A DNA stretch of 64,000 nucleotides, taken from the NCBI RefSeq assembly GCF_013282155.1, contig NZ_BLWI01000019.1:62001-126000 (forward strand), given 5' to 3'. Positions 15,491-24,262 of this stretch are shown here, in pieces; the first letter of the stretch is position 1; every line of letters starts with the position of its first letter. The notes below the pieces were generated by a model, which was not told the DNA's origin, did not search any database, and was given only the letters and a program-made list of their open reading frames with translations. Origin of the DNA: Sulfitobacter sp. HGT1. GTDB lineage: Bacteria; Pseudomonadota; Alphaproteobacteria; Rhodobacterales; Rhodobacteraceae. Made by a program: the position numbers and the translations under genes.

Positions 15491-17212
15491 ATGCCCCAGA
15501 ACCTGTCCAAATACCTGCCAATCCTAGACTGGGGGCGCAGCTATAACAAAACGGCCCTGTCCAACGATTTGATGGCCGCTGTGATCGTGACGATCATGTT
15601 GATCCCCCAATCACTGGCCTATGCACTGTTGGCCGGTCTGCCGCCCGAGGCAGGGCTTTATGCGTCGATTGTCCCTATCATTCTATATGCCATTTTTGGC
15701 ACCAGCCGTGCCTTGGCCGTGGGGCCGGTCGCGGTTGTGTCACTGATGACGGCTGCGGCTTTGGGCAATATCGCGGATCAAGGCACGATCGGCTATGCCG
15801 TTGCGGCGCTGACGCTGGCGTTCCTGTCTGGTGCGATCTTGCTGGCGATGGGGCTTTTCAAGCTGGGGTTTCTGGCCAATTTCCTGTCCCATCCGGTGAT
15901 TGCGGGCTTTATCACCGCCTCGGGTGTCATTATCGCGGCCAGCCAGATCAAGCATATTCTGGGCATCAGTGCGTCGGGTGAAAACCTGATCGAACTTATT
16001 CATTCCATTCTGACCCATCTGGGGGAAACCAACTGGATCACCCTGGTCATCGGTGTGTCGGCGACGGGGTTTTTGTTTTGGGTGCGCAAAGGGCTAAAGC
16101 CGCTTTTGAAATCCAAAGGGTTCAGCGCAGGTGCGGCAGATGTCGCGACCAAAGCCGGGCCAGTGGCTGCGGTCGTCCTGACAACCGTGGTGGTGTGGCT
16201 GTTCGGTTTGTCCGGTCACGGTGTGCGCATTGTGGGCGCAGTCCCGCAAAGCCTGCCGCCGCTTACCCTGCCTGATTTTTCATTCGATCTGATGGGCGCG
16301 CTGTTGCTGCCCGCGATCCTGATCTCGGTCATCGGCTTTGTTGAATCGATTTCGGTCGCCCAGACCTTGGCCGCGAAAAAGCGCCAGCGGATCAATCCCG
16401 ATCAGGAACTGATCGGTCTGGGCACTGCCAACCTTGGCGCGGCCTTTACCGGCGGTTTTCCTGTAACGGGCGGTTTTTCCCGTTCCGTCGTTAACTTTGA
16501 CGCAGGCGCGGAAACCCCTGCGGCGGGTGCCTTTACAGCAGTTGGTTTGGCCATCGCCGCCCTTGCACTGACACCGCTGGTGTTTTTCCTGCCGCAAGCC
16601 ACCCTTGCCGCTACGATCATTGTGGCTGTGTTGACGCTGGTTGATTTCAGCATCCTCAAAAAGTCGTGGAACTACTCCAAAGCCGATTTCGCAGCCGTTC
16701 TTGCCACGATGTTGATCACTTTGGGCAGCGGTGTTGAATTGGGTGTGACCTGCGGTGTTGTGCTGTCGATTCTTCTGCATCTCTATAAAACCACCCGCCC
16801 TCATATCGCCGAGGTAGGGCAGGTGCCCGGCACGCAGCATTTCCGCAATATCCACCGTCACAGTGTTGAAACCGACCCGACTATCCTGACGTTGCGCATC
16901 GACGAAAGCCTGTATTTCGCCAATGCGCGGTTTCTTGAGGATTACATCTATGACCGGCTGGCGGGTGATCATGCGATCAAACATGTTGTGCTGATGTGTT
17001 CAGCCATCAACGAGATCGACTTTAGTGCGCTGGAATCGCTTGAGGCCATCAATGCGCGCCTCAAGGATATGGGCATCAAGCTGCACCTGTCCGAGGTCAA
17101 AGGCCCCGTGATGGACCGGCTGCAAAAACAGCATTTCATCGCGGACCTCACCGGCAAGGTGTTCTTGTCCCAGCACTCCGCATTCGATGCGCTGAAAAAA
17201 TCCGCCGCCTAA
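15491..17212 (+). CDS. SulP family anion transporter with STAS domain
   Basis: A 573-residue membrane protein with ten or more helices and a cytoplasmic STAS domain at about residues 440-560 (TLRIDESLYFANARFLED and later VLMCSAINEIDFSALESLE). The SulP signature region is near residues 30-60 (IPQSLAYALLAGLPPEAGLYAS). SulP proteins move sulfate or bicarbonate, usually inward. Beside sulfide and thiosulfate oxidation genes it might handle sulfate or sulfite, but the direction and substrate cannot be read from sequence. It is 93 bases after the SQR fusion, past a short GC hairpin that lacks a T run. Confidence 0.88.
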   Translation: MPQNLSKYLPILDWGRSYNKTALSNDLMAAVIVTIMLIPQSLAYALLAGLPPEAGLYASIVPIILYAIFGTSRALAVGPVAVVSLMTAAALGNIADQGTIGYAVAALTLAFLSGAILLAMGLFKLGFLANFLSHPVIAGFITASGVIIAASQIKHILGISASGENLIELIHSILTHLGETNWITLVIGVSATGFLFWVRKGLKPLLKSKGFSAGAADVATKAGPVAAVVLTTVVVWLFGLSGHGVRIVGAVPQSLPPLTLPDFSFDLMGALLLPAILISVIGFVESISVAQTLAAKKRQRINPDQELIGLGTANLGAAFTGGFPVTGGFSRSVVNFDAGAETPAAGAFTAVGLAIAALALTPLVFFLPQATLAATIIVAVLTLVDFSILKKSWNYSKADFAAVLATMLITLGSGVELGVTCGVVLSILLHLYKTTRPHIAEVGQVPGTQHFRNIHRHSVETDPTILTLRIDESLYFANARFLEDYIYDRLAGDHAIKHVVLMCSAINEIDFSALESLEAINARLKDMGIKLHLSEVKGPVMDRLQKQHFIADLTGKVFLSQHSAFDALKKSAA

Positions 17213-17263
17213 GATACATCCATTTGCAAGTTTATTTCTGATCGCTACAACTGGTCCCGACAT

Positions 17264-17290
17264 CCCCTGCGCAACAATGTTTCGCAGGGG
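17264..17290. terminator. Hairpin after the SulP gene
   Basis: Stem CCCCTGCG (17264-17271) with CGCAGGGG (17283-17290) and an 11-base loop. No clear T tract follows, so it may be a weak terminator of the SulP gene or a structured leader of the ligase gene 28 bases on. Confidence 0.4.
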
Positions 17291-17318
17291 GATATAGGAA
17301 CCAGATCAGGAACAAGCG

Positions 17319-18887
17319 ATGATACCGATCAACCCACCCGCACCCGCGATCACGCCCAACAAAACGATTGTCGAGGTCGTGCGCGCCAATGCCCAAGCCC
17401 ACCCCGACAAACTGGCGCTGGTGTGCGAGGGGCAGCAGGTGAACTGGGGCGCGTTCAACACCCGGATCAACAAGATTGCCAATCTTGTCCTGTCGATGGG
17501 TGTGAAAAAGGGCGACAATATCGCGATCATCTCGCCAAACTCGATCCCTTATGCGGAACTGTTCATGGGTATCCTGCGGGCAGGGGCCTGTGTGACGCCG
17601 CTGTCGACGATGGCATCGCCCGAGGCATTGGAAAAGATGCTGACCGATTGCGGGGCCCGCGCGATTTTTGTGGCAAAGCAATATCTTGATCTGGTCCAAG
17701 GGTTCGTGACCGATCTGGATATCGCCCGCTTTGCGATTGATTTCGACGATCCCGCGTTCGACGCTTTTGACGCGGCGGTCGAGGCGGCGGATGATACCGA
17801 CCCGAACATCCCGCTGGACATGTCGGATGCGTTCAACCTGATCTATTCGTCCGGCACCACCGGCACCCCAAAAGGCATCTTGCACAATCACTGGATGCGG
17901 GCCGCGCAGATGGACCGTGTGTCGCCCAACGGCTATGATGACAACGCGCGCACGCTGCTGTCGACGCCGCTCTATTCAAACACCACAATCGTATCTTTCC
18001 TGCCCACGCTTTATGGCGGATCGACCGTTTATCTGATGCCGAAATTCGACGCCCGCGGGTATCTTGAGATCGTTGAACGCGAGAAAATCACCCACACGAT
18101 GCTGGTGCCTGTCCAGTATAAACGCATCATGGAAATCCCCGATTTCGACAGCTTTGATCTGTCCTCCATGCGGGTCAAATTTTCGACCTCTGCACCGCTG
18201 CGCGCGGATGTGAAGGCCGATGTGCTGGCGCGGTTCCCCGGCAAACTGCTTGAATATTACGGCCTGACCGAAGGGGGCGGTGTCACTGTTCTGAATTCGG
18301 CCGAGCATCCGGACAAACTGCACACAGTCGGGCAACCGGCACCCGGCAACGAAATACGCCTGATTGATGAGGCCGGGAACGAAGTCGCCCAAGGCCTGGT
18401 CGGAGAGATCTGCGGCCGCGGGCCCACCATGATGGCGGGGTATTTCGGGCGCGATGATCTGACCGCCGATTACATCTGGCGCGATGCCGGGGGACAGGTG
18501 TTTTTCCGGTCCGGTGACATGGGCCGCTTTGACGAGGACGGGTTTCTGATCCTGTCGGACCGCAAGAAAGACATGATCATCTCGGGCGGGTTGAACATCT
18601 ATGCCGATGACCTTGAACTGGTGCTGCTGGCCGACCCCGATGTGACCGACGCTGCCGTGATCGGGGTGCCGTCCGATGCATGGGGTGAAACGCCCTATGG
18701 TCTGGTGGTGTTGCGCGACGGGGCCTTGCGCACTGCCGAACAGATCTGCGCCGATGCAAATGCCAAGCTGGGCAAAAGCCAGCGTTTGTCAGCGGTAGAG
18801 GCCCGCGAAGCCTTGCCGCGCAGTTCGATCGGGAAGATCCTGAAAAAAGAACTCCGCATCCCGTTTTGGGAAAATGCGAAAACCTGA
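17319..18887 (+). CDS. Class I adenylate-forming acyl-CoA synthetase-like ligase
   Basis: A 522-residue member of the ANL superfamily. The phosphate-binding motif YSSGTTGTPKG is near residue 172, YGLTEGGG near residue 313, GDMGRFDEDG near residue 401, and the C-terminal catalytic lysine region is SSIGKILKKEL. These enzymes activate a carboxylic acid with ATP and transfer it to CoA. The chain is of ordinary length; the acid cannot be told. The ThDP enzyme gene follows with a 16-base gap and the pair likely acts in one pathway, not yet known. Confidence 0.85.
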   Translation: MIPINPPAPAITPNKTIVEVVRANAQAHPDKLALVCEGQQVNWGAFNTRINKIANLVLSMGVKKGDNIAIISPNSIPYAELFMGILRAGACVTPLSTMASPEALEKMLTDCGARAIFVAKQYLDLVQGFVTDLDIARFAIDFDDPAFDAFDAAVEAADDTDPNIPLDMSDAFNLIYSSGTTGTPKGILHNHWMRAAQMDRVSPNGYDDNARTLLSTPLYSNTTIVSFLPTLYGGSTVYLMPKFDARGYLEIVEREKITHTMLVPVQYKRIMEIPDFDSFDLSSMRVKFSTSAPLRADVKADVLARFPGKLLEYYGLTEGGGVTVLNSAEHPDKLHTVGQPAPGNEIRLIDEAGNEVAQGLVGEICGRGPTMMAGYFGRDDLTADYIWRDAGGQVFFRSGDMGRFDEDGFLILSDRKKDMIISGGLNIYADDLELVLLADPDVTDAAVIGVPSDAWGETPYGLVVLRDGALRTAEQICADANAKLGKSQRLSAVEAREALPRSSIGKILKKELRIPFWENAKT

Positions 18888-18903
18888 TCCAAAGGAATAT
18901 GCC

Positions 18904-20472
18904 GTGACTACGCCAAATGATACGCCGATGAACGGCGCTGAAAGCCTTGTGAAAACCCTGCTCGATAGCGGGCTTGATACCTGTTTTACCAACCCCGGCA
19001 CGTCCGAGATGCATTTCGTTGCCGCCCTTGACCATGTGCCCGGCATGCGGTCGATCCTTGTGCTTCAGGAAGGGGTCGCAACCGGTGCCGCTGACGGGTA
19101 TTTCCGTCTGGCGGGCAAACCGGCCTGCACCTTGCTGCATCTGGGGCCGGGTTTGGCGAACGGGTTGTCCAACCTTCACAACGCGAAAAAGGCCGGGTCC
19201 GGCGTGGTAAATATTGTGGGCGAACATGCGGTCAGCCACATTGAACTGGACGCGCCCCTGACATCCGACATCGAAGGGATCGCGGCCCCCGTTTCCCATT
19301 GGGTGCATACGTCGCTGTCATCGACCGATGTCGGTGCGGATGCGGCAAAGGCGGTCCATGCCGCCAATGTGGCACCGGGTCAGGTAGCCACCTTGATGCT
19401 GCCCAGTGACACCGCGTGGAACGAGGGGGGCAAAGTCGCACAGCCGATCCCCGCAGCCCCCAGACCCGCCTATGACCAAACGGCACTGGAAAACGCCATC
19501 GCGGCACTATCCGGCCCCGACAGTTTGCTGTTGTTGGGTGGTGCGGCATTGGACGAACAGACCTTGGAAACAGCGGGGCGTATTGCGGCGAAAACCGGCT
19601 GTTCGTTGCTGTGCGAATGGGCCAATTCCAAGCTCGAGCGCGGGGCAGGGCGGGTCGTGATCAACCGCGTGCCGTACCCTATTGATCAGGCGCTCAAGGC
19701 GCTTGCGCCGTACAAGCGGATCGTTCTGGTCGGTGCCCGTGCGCCCATCGGGTTCTTTGCCTATCCGGAAAAACCCGCCATCCTGACGGCAGCGGGCACC
19801 GAAATCATCGATCTGTGCAAAACATCCCAAGACATCACCGCCGCGCTGGCTGCGCTGTGTGACGGGGCCGGTGCGCAGGATGCAGCACCCGCCAATGTCG
19901 CCGACGCTGTTGTTCCGGATAAACCGACAGGCCCGCTTGACCCCGATGGCATCGCCAAGGTTCTGGGGCGCATGATCCCCGAAAACGCCATTGTCGTGGA
20001 CGAGGCGATTACCACAGGGCGGGCGTTCTTTCCCGTCACCGCAGGGGCAGCAAAACATACGTGGTTGAACAACTGCGGTGGGTCCATCGGCTATGGCTTG
20101 CCCGTTTCAATCGGTGCCGCGGTGGCGTGTCCTGATCGCAAGGTACTGGCCTTGGTCGGGGATGGCAGCGCGATGTACACCATTCAGGCATTGTGGACGA
20201 TGGCGCGCGAACAGCTGGATGTGACGATCGTGATTTTCGCCAACCGCGTCTACAAAATCCTGCGCGGGGAATTGACCAATGTCGGTGTCAGCAATGCAGG
20301 CCCCAAGGCGATGGACATGCTGTCGCTGGATCGCCCGACGCTGAAATTCGTCGAGATGGCCCAGTCGATGGGTGTCGAGGCAACCCAAGTCACGGATTGC
20401 GAGGCGCTGGAACTGGCGATTGAAACCGGGCTGGCGACCAAAGGCCCCTATCTGATCGAAGCCGTGCTTTAA
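18904..20472 (+). CDS. Thiamine-diphosphate enzyme, acetolactate synthase large-subunit-like
   Basis: A 522-residue ThDP-dependent enzyme, with start taken at GTG 18904, 7 bases after AAGGA. The N-terminal PYR domain holds the catalytic Glu in LQEGVATGAADGY, and the C-terminal PP domain holds the magnesium/ThDP motif GDGSAMYTIQALWTM followed by FANRVY. It resembles acetolactate synthase large subunits and benzoylformate decarboxylase-type enzymes, but no small regulatory subunit is near, so a catabolic 2-oxo acid decarboxylase or carboligase is more likely than a branched-chain amino acid role. It is paired with the preceding acyl ligase. Confidence 0.82.
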   Translation: MTTPNDTPMNGAESLVKTLLDSGLDTCFTNPGTSEMHFVAALDHVPGMRSILVLQEGVATGAADGYFRLAGKPACTLLHLGPGLANGLSNLHNAKKAGSGVVNIVGEHAVSHIELDAPLTSDIEGIAAPVSHWVHTSLSSTDVGADAAKAVHAANVAPGQVATLMLPSDTAWNEGGKVAQPIPAAPRPAYDQTALENAIAALSGPDSLLLLGGAALDEQTLETAGRIAAKTGCSLLCEWANSKLERGAGRVVINRVPYPIDQALKALAPYKRIVLVGARAPIGFFAYPEKPAILTAAGTEIIDLCKTSQDITAALAALCDGAGAQDAAPANVADAVVPDKPTGPLDPDGIAKVLGRMIPENAIVVDEAITTGRAFFPVTAGAAKHTWLNNCGGSIGYGLPVSIGAAVACPDRKVLALVGDGSAMYTIQALWTMAREQLDVTIVIFANRVYKILRGELTNVGVSNAGPKAMDMLSLDRPTLKFVEMAQSMGVEATQVTDCEALELAIETGLATKGPYLIEAVL

Positions 20473-20491
20473 GCGAGCTTATGTAAGCAAC

Positions 20492-20531
20492 AAAAAAGCC
20501 CCCCGCCTCCATAGGAAGCGGGGGGCTTTTT
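20492..20531. terminator. Bidirectional terminator between convergent genes
   Basis: GCCCCCCGC (20498-20506) pairs perfectly with GCGGGGGGC (20518-20526), flanked by A runs on the left and T runs on the right, so it can end transcription from both sides (ThDP gene rightward, channel gene leftward). Confidence 0.92.
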
Positions 20532-20544
20532 CTGTCGCGCGGGC

Positions 20545-22977
20545 TTAGCGGTCTGCGCCGCCCTCTGCATCATCCGCATCATCGCTGTCAGGCACATCAT
20601 CGCTTTCGATCCGCTTTGTCTCGTGCTTTTTCGCGGATGACGTTTTTCGTTTCTCGGGGCCTTCGATCTTGAACGGTTGCGTGCTGCCGTCCTTGTTTTC
20701 GCCCAGCCAGATGGTTTGCTGCGGGAAGGGGATTTCAATGCCGCGTTCATCGAACACTACCTTGAGGTAGCCGTTGAAACTGCGGCCAATGCCCCATTGT
20801 TTGCCGGGCTCTGTCTTCATCCGCGTGCGCACAACGACGGCACTGTCGCCCAAGGATTGCACGCCGAACCATTCCAGCTCTCCCATGATGTTCTCGGCGA
20901 CTTCGGGCTCGTTTGCGGTCATCCGCTCAAAGGCCTCGAACATGGCGTCCTTAGCCTCTTCGACGTTCTCGCGGTAAGCGATGCCCATGTCCGTCACCGT
21001 ATAGGCAAAACCGCGCATGTAGTTGCTGACCATATCCACCGTGGAAAACGGGATCATGTGGAACGCGCCTTGTACATCACGCAAGGAAACCGACCGCACC
21101 GACAGCTTTTCGACGGTGCCGGTGGTGCCGCCAACGGTGATCACATCGCCCACGTTGATGACGTTTTCAAACTGGATGAAGATGCCGGTGATGATGTCCT
21201 GCACCATCTTTTGCGCACCGAAACCGATGGCCAGACCCAAAACCCCGGCGGATGCCAGCAGCGGCCCGATATCCAGACCGATTTCGCTTAGCACGAACAT
21301 CAGCGTCAGGATCGCCAGCGCAATCGTTGCGGCATTGCGCATCAGCGTCAGCAATGTCGTCTCTCGGGATGTGGGGACAGCACCGTATTCGGGGTTCAGT
21401 TTGTAATCAACGAAAGACGTCAGCGCCAGCCAGATGGCAAAGGCGACTGTCAGGATCGCACCGACCGAGATCAGCGCGGTTGTCATCGCCAACCCGATCT
21501 GGCTTTCGAGCCAGCCCTTCAGGTCAATCATGCCGATGACATCCAGCGTGAACATCAGCACACAGATCAACAGCACCAGGCGCAGCAAACTGAATGCACG
21601 CGGCACGAAGGTGTTGATCCGGCGTTCGAGCAAGGGCAGCTTTTCGTTGATGTCTTGGGGCAGCGAAATCCCGCGGTGCACCGCACGGGCCAGCAAACCC
21701 GACAGCAGCGCGGCCAGAATGATCGCGGCCAGAATTTTCCCCGACCCGACAAGGGCGTTCAGCGTCACGTCCGCAGGCTGGGTCATCACCACAATGAACA
21801 TCGCGGCGATATACCCCAGAACGATCCAGTGCCAGATCCCGGCCAGCCCGCGCAACAGGCGGATGATCGCGCCTTGCTTGCGGTGGTCTGTGATGACGGG
21901 TTGTTCGGCAGGGTCTGCGGCCAATTGCGGCTCTGCCTCGTCTTGCAGCCAACGGGTCACGTCAGCACGGCGGCGCAGCACGATATAGACCAGATACAAC
22001 AGCACCAAGACAGACAGCACCGCAGACACGCCGGACCCGGCGGCTGTGTTGACGCTTTGGTTGATGATCGGCACGATCAGCAGCTGGCCATAGCCCAGAA
22101 CGCTGACAACGATGCTAAGGTAACGCGTCAAAACCCGCGCTGCGAAATCGCTGACCGGCACAATCCGCAGACCCGAGGCAACGGGGGACAGGAAGGCGCG
22201 GATGATGACCTTGGTCAGTTCGACCAGCAGGAATGCGTTCAGATACATGGATTGCCGGATGCCGATTTGCCCGAAATCGCCGACAGCAAAAATGGTGATC
22301 AGATAGCCCGCCGCCCATGCGAAAATCACAATGAAGGCGTCCAGCAGGTTGGACCCGATGAACAGGCCGATCGACCCCAAGACCCCGACATCTTCGGCCT
22401 TGCGCCCCATCCTTGCGTATAGATGGCGGGCAAATCGGCGCAGAGTGACAAAAAAGAGGATGGTGATCGCGATGACCGTCAACAGCCCGGGGATCGCCTC
22501 AAGCAGCACCGAAAGCTCGGCCCCGCTCAGGCCGGAAAACACACCGCCGCCGCCCTTGAGAGACGCCCAGAATGCAGTGACTGTCCCGACGGTCTCTTGC
22601 CCCACTTCCTGAGTGATCAGCGCGATTTGCCGACCGATGGAAATGCCATTTTCATCCGCCGCATCAACGATGGCTTCCGGGGTGACAGGGGCCTCTGGTG
22701 TGGCGTCCGGTGTCACGGTTTTTTCCAGATCGGCAATCAGTGCGGCGCGGGCGGTGTCATCTTTGAGAACCTCAAGCAGGGTCGCTAGGGGCGTCTTGTC
22801 TGCCTCAGCGGGGCTTTCGGTGCTGGTCTCGCTGGCCTTGGTGGATTTGACGCCCGGATACAGCGATTGCGCCTGTGCGGCAAATGGTGCGAGGAAGAAT
22901 AGCCCAAGGAGAAGAACCGCCCCGATAAGCTTCGGAATAATGCTCGAAGTGGCATCAGCTTTGGAAAGGTTCGTCAT
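20545..22977 (-). CDS. Large MscS-family mechanosensitive channel
   Basis: An 810-residue membrane protein. After a signal-like N-terminal helix there is a periplasmic part (about residues 37-165), then many membrane helices. The MscS pore/beta domain is near residues 560-680 (GFGAQKMVQDIITGIFIQFEN, then NVGDVITVGGTTGTVEKLSVRS). A charged acidic and lysine-rich tail ends the protein. Such extended MscS proteins open under membrane tension and protect against osmotic downshock. It is a single-gene unit, facing a strong terminator. Confidence 0.9.
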   Translation of the reverse strand: MTNLSKADATSSIIPKLIGAVLLLGLFFLAPFAAQAQSLYPGVKSTKASETSTESPAEADKTPLATLLEVLKDDTARAALIADLEKTVTPDATPEAPVTPEAIVDAADENGISIGRQIALITQEVGQETVGTVTAFWASLKGGGGVFSGLSGAELSVLLEAIPGLLTVIAITILFFVTLRRFARHLYARMGRKAEDVGVLGSIGLFIGSNLLDAFIVIFAWAAGYLITIFAVGDFGQIGIRQSMYLNAFLLVELTKVIIRAFLSPVASGLRIVPVSDFAARVLTRYLSIVVSVLGYGQLLIVPIINQSVNTAAGSGVSAVLSVLVLLYLVYIVLRRRADVTRWLQDEAEPQLAADPAEQPVITDHRKQGAIIRLLRGLAGIWHWIVLGYIAAMFIVVMTQPADVTLNALVGSGKILAAIILAALLSGLLARAVHRGISLPQDINEKLPLLERRINTFVPRAFSLLRLVLLICVLMFTLDVIGMIDLKGWLESQIGLAMTTALISVGAILTVAFAIWLALTSFVDYKLNPEYGAVPTSRETTLLTLMRNAATIALAILTLMFVLSEIGLDIGPLLASAGVLGLAIGFGAQKMVQDIITGIFIQFENVINVGDVITVGGTTGTVEKLSVRSVSLRDVQGAFHMIPFSTVDMVSNYMRGFAYTVTDMGIAYRENVEEAKDAMFEAFERMTANEPEVAENIMGELEWFGVQSLGDSAVVVRTRMKTEPGKQWGIGRSFNGYLKVVFDERGIEIPFPQQTIWLGENKDGSTQPFKIEGPEKRKTSSAKKHETKRIESDDVPDSDDADDAEGGADR

Positions 22978-23319
22978 GGGGTCTCTTTTCTTAACAACTG
23001 TGGGCCCGACGGATTGCGTCTTGCCTACCCGCTTGAGTGGACTGACGTCTTATGGGGGGTGTTTGTTCCAAAGAAAAGTAAGTTGATTTGCATGATACCA
23101 AATGATTTCGACGCAAAAAGCCCGTTTTGATCCACAATCGACGATTTTGGCAGGGTGAATATTCACGGGCGCGCGCTGCAAACGGTGGCAGCAAACGCGG
23201 GGTGTTCGGTGCAGCCGGATGCCACTTGCAGGACGGTCGCAATGAAAAAGCGGGCGTTGGGTAAACGCCCGCTTTTCAGCTATCGGCGGTTTGCAATGGG
23301 TGGCGATCACCCCGTGCAG
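22978..23319. other. Intergenic region between channel gene and ydcH-like gene
   Basis: 342 bases without a convincing gene. It must hold the promoter of the leftward channel gene in the more AT-rich part around 23040-23110, and it contains the terminator of the ydcH-like gene at 23246-23276. Nothing else recognisable is seen. Confidence 0.5.
23246..23276 (-). terminator. Terminator after the ydcH-like gene
   Basis: A perfect 13-bp stem (AAAAGCGGGCGTT at 23246-23258 with its complement at 23264-23276) and a 5-base loop. On the leftward strand it ends in a T run, 43 bases after the stop of the ydcH-like gene. Confidence 0.9.
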
Positions 23320-23565
23320 TTACGCCTTGTCTTTAGACAGGTAGCCAAAGATTTGATCCTTAAGCAGCATCCGTTCTTTGCGCAGTTCCAACAGATGTTC
23401 ATCCGATGTTGGTTTCACATTTGTTTCGGCGGCATGTACGGCGCGGTTGGCCACGTGATATGCATCATGCAGCTTTTCGAAATGCGCATCGGTGCGGCAG
23501 AGTTCTTGCATCTTGGCGACATATTCAGGAAATTCCGCAGCAAGTTCATGTGGCGTATTCGACAT
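23320..23565 (-). CDS. YdcH/DUF465 family small coiled-coil protein
   Basis: An 81-residue, mostly helical, charged protein of the DUF465 (YdcH) type: the N-terminal half has the FEKLHDAYHVANRAVHAAE segment and the C-terminal half the LRKERMLLKDQIFGYL segment typical of the family. No function is established. It is a single gene with its own terminator, divergent from the hemP operon. Confidence 0.8.
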   Translation of the reverse strand: MSNTPHELAAEFPEYVAKMQELCRTDAHFEKLHDAYHVANRAVHAAETNVKPTSDEHLLELRKERMLLKDQIFGYLSKDKA

Positions 23566-23775
23566 TTACGATCTCTCAATTCAGGTTTGTGCGTGCTCTG
23601 CCCGACACCAGGTGAGGGTCAGAACACGGGTTAACTGGCGGCAGGCCCAGACAGTGAAACAAGGGTCATGATCCAAAGATCAAATCCCGTTTTGCGACGT
23701 CTTTGGGGGATTAACGCAAACGTCCACATGCCTGTTCTGCCAGTGAAAGGATGCCATGGTTTTAGGCCAGATACT

Positions 23776-23789
23776 TTGACCTGCATCAA
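23776..23789. promoter_or_regulatory. FnrL-like box
   Basis: TTGACCTGCATCAA matches the FNR/FnrL consensus TTGAT-N4-ATCAA in nine of ten positions. It lies 170-180 bases before the small ORF that opens the hemP operon and 210 bases before the ydcH-like gene. Binding is inference. Confidence 0.45.
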
Positions 23790-23841
23790 TTTTGACCAAT
23801 GCGATCATAGACATGGCACCTGAATGGCCAATAATATTATA

Positions 23842-23890
23842 CCCGACTAATTTTGTCGGGTTGACATACCCGACTGATTTAATCAGATAT
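23842..23890 (+). promoter_or_regulatory. Candidate iron-responsive promoter of the hemP operon
   Basis: A 19-base inverted repeat, CCCGACTAATTTTGTCGGG (23842-23860), is followed at once by a perfect -35 box TTGACA (23861-23866). A second copy of the same start, CCCGACTGATTT, lies at 23869-23880 and is part of the perfect palindrome CTGATTTAATCAG (23874-23886), which falls over the spacer and -10 region. Two operator copies flanking and overlapping a promoter imply repression. The site recalls the Iron-Rhodo-box proposed for IscR/iron control in Rhodobacterales; that link is from memory and should be tested. Confidence 0.65.
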
Positions 23891-23957
23891 GGGGCCAGTC
23901 ACGTCATTCCAGTACTGAATCGGTCTGGCCAAAGTTAAACTACGCGAGGTCCGCAAG

Positions 23958-24101
23958 ATGCTATTCAAGACGCCACCAACTGCCGGGAACACCGGCTTGG
24001 CCCAACGTGTTGAACAGTGTTTGGCATCACGTCATGCCGCGTTCCGCTTTCAAATCTTGGCGGTTTCAGGCTGTGCCTTCATTGCGGCACAGCTGGCATG
24101 A
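23958..24101 (+). CDS. 47-residue ORF coupled to hemP
   Basis: A 47-codon ORF beginning ATG at 23958, preceded by GAGG about 9 bases upstream. Its TGA overlaps the hemP ATG (ATGA at 24098-24101). hemP has no ribosome site of its own, so its translation probably depends on this ORF. The product starts MLFKTPPTAG and ends in a hydrophobic stretch (ILAVSGCAFIAAQLA) that could sit in a membrane; it has two Cys. I do not recognise it. It could be a real small protein or a leader peptide whose translation couples to HemP. Confidence 0.55.
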   Translation: MLFKTPPTAGNTGLAQRVEQCLASRHAAFRFQILAVSGCAFIAAQLA

Positions 24102-24262
24102 CCGTCGGACAATTGCCGCCGCAGGTCCCGCATACGCCTGCCTTGCCGACCTATAACGCCCGTGACCTGACGCAGAGCGGTGAGCTGGCGCAGATCGTTC
24201 TGGAAGGTCAAATCTATACCCTGCGGATCACGCGGGCTGGCAAGTTGATTTTGACGAAATGA
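24098..24262 (+). CDS. hemP: Hemin uptake protein HemP
   Basis: A 54-residue protein with the conserved HemP C-terminus (IYTLRITRAGKLILTK). HemP proteins are small, cytoplasmic, iron-regulated and found in heme uptake operons; in some Proteobacteria HemP acts to activate the heme receptor gene. No heme receptor or transporter gene is in the window. Its start overlaps the preceding 47-codon ORF and its end overlaps the next gene, each through ATGA. Confidence 0.85.
   Translation: MTVGQLPPQVPHTPALPTYNARDLTQSGELAQIVLEGQIYTLRITRAGKLILTK

Larger units (their letters stand above)
23566..23957. promoter_or_regulatory. Regulatory region between ydcH-like gene and the hemP operon
   Basis: 392 bases with no larger gene. 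It contains an FNR-like sequence at 23776-23789, and the candidate iron-responsive promoter at 23842-23890. The stretch 23566-23775 shows nothing clear. Confidence 0.5.
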
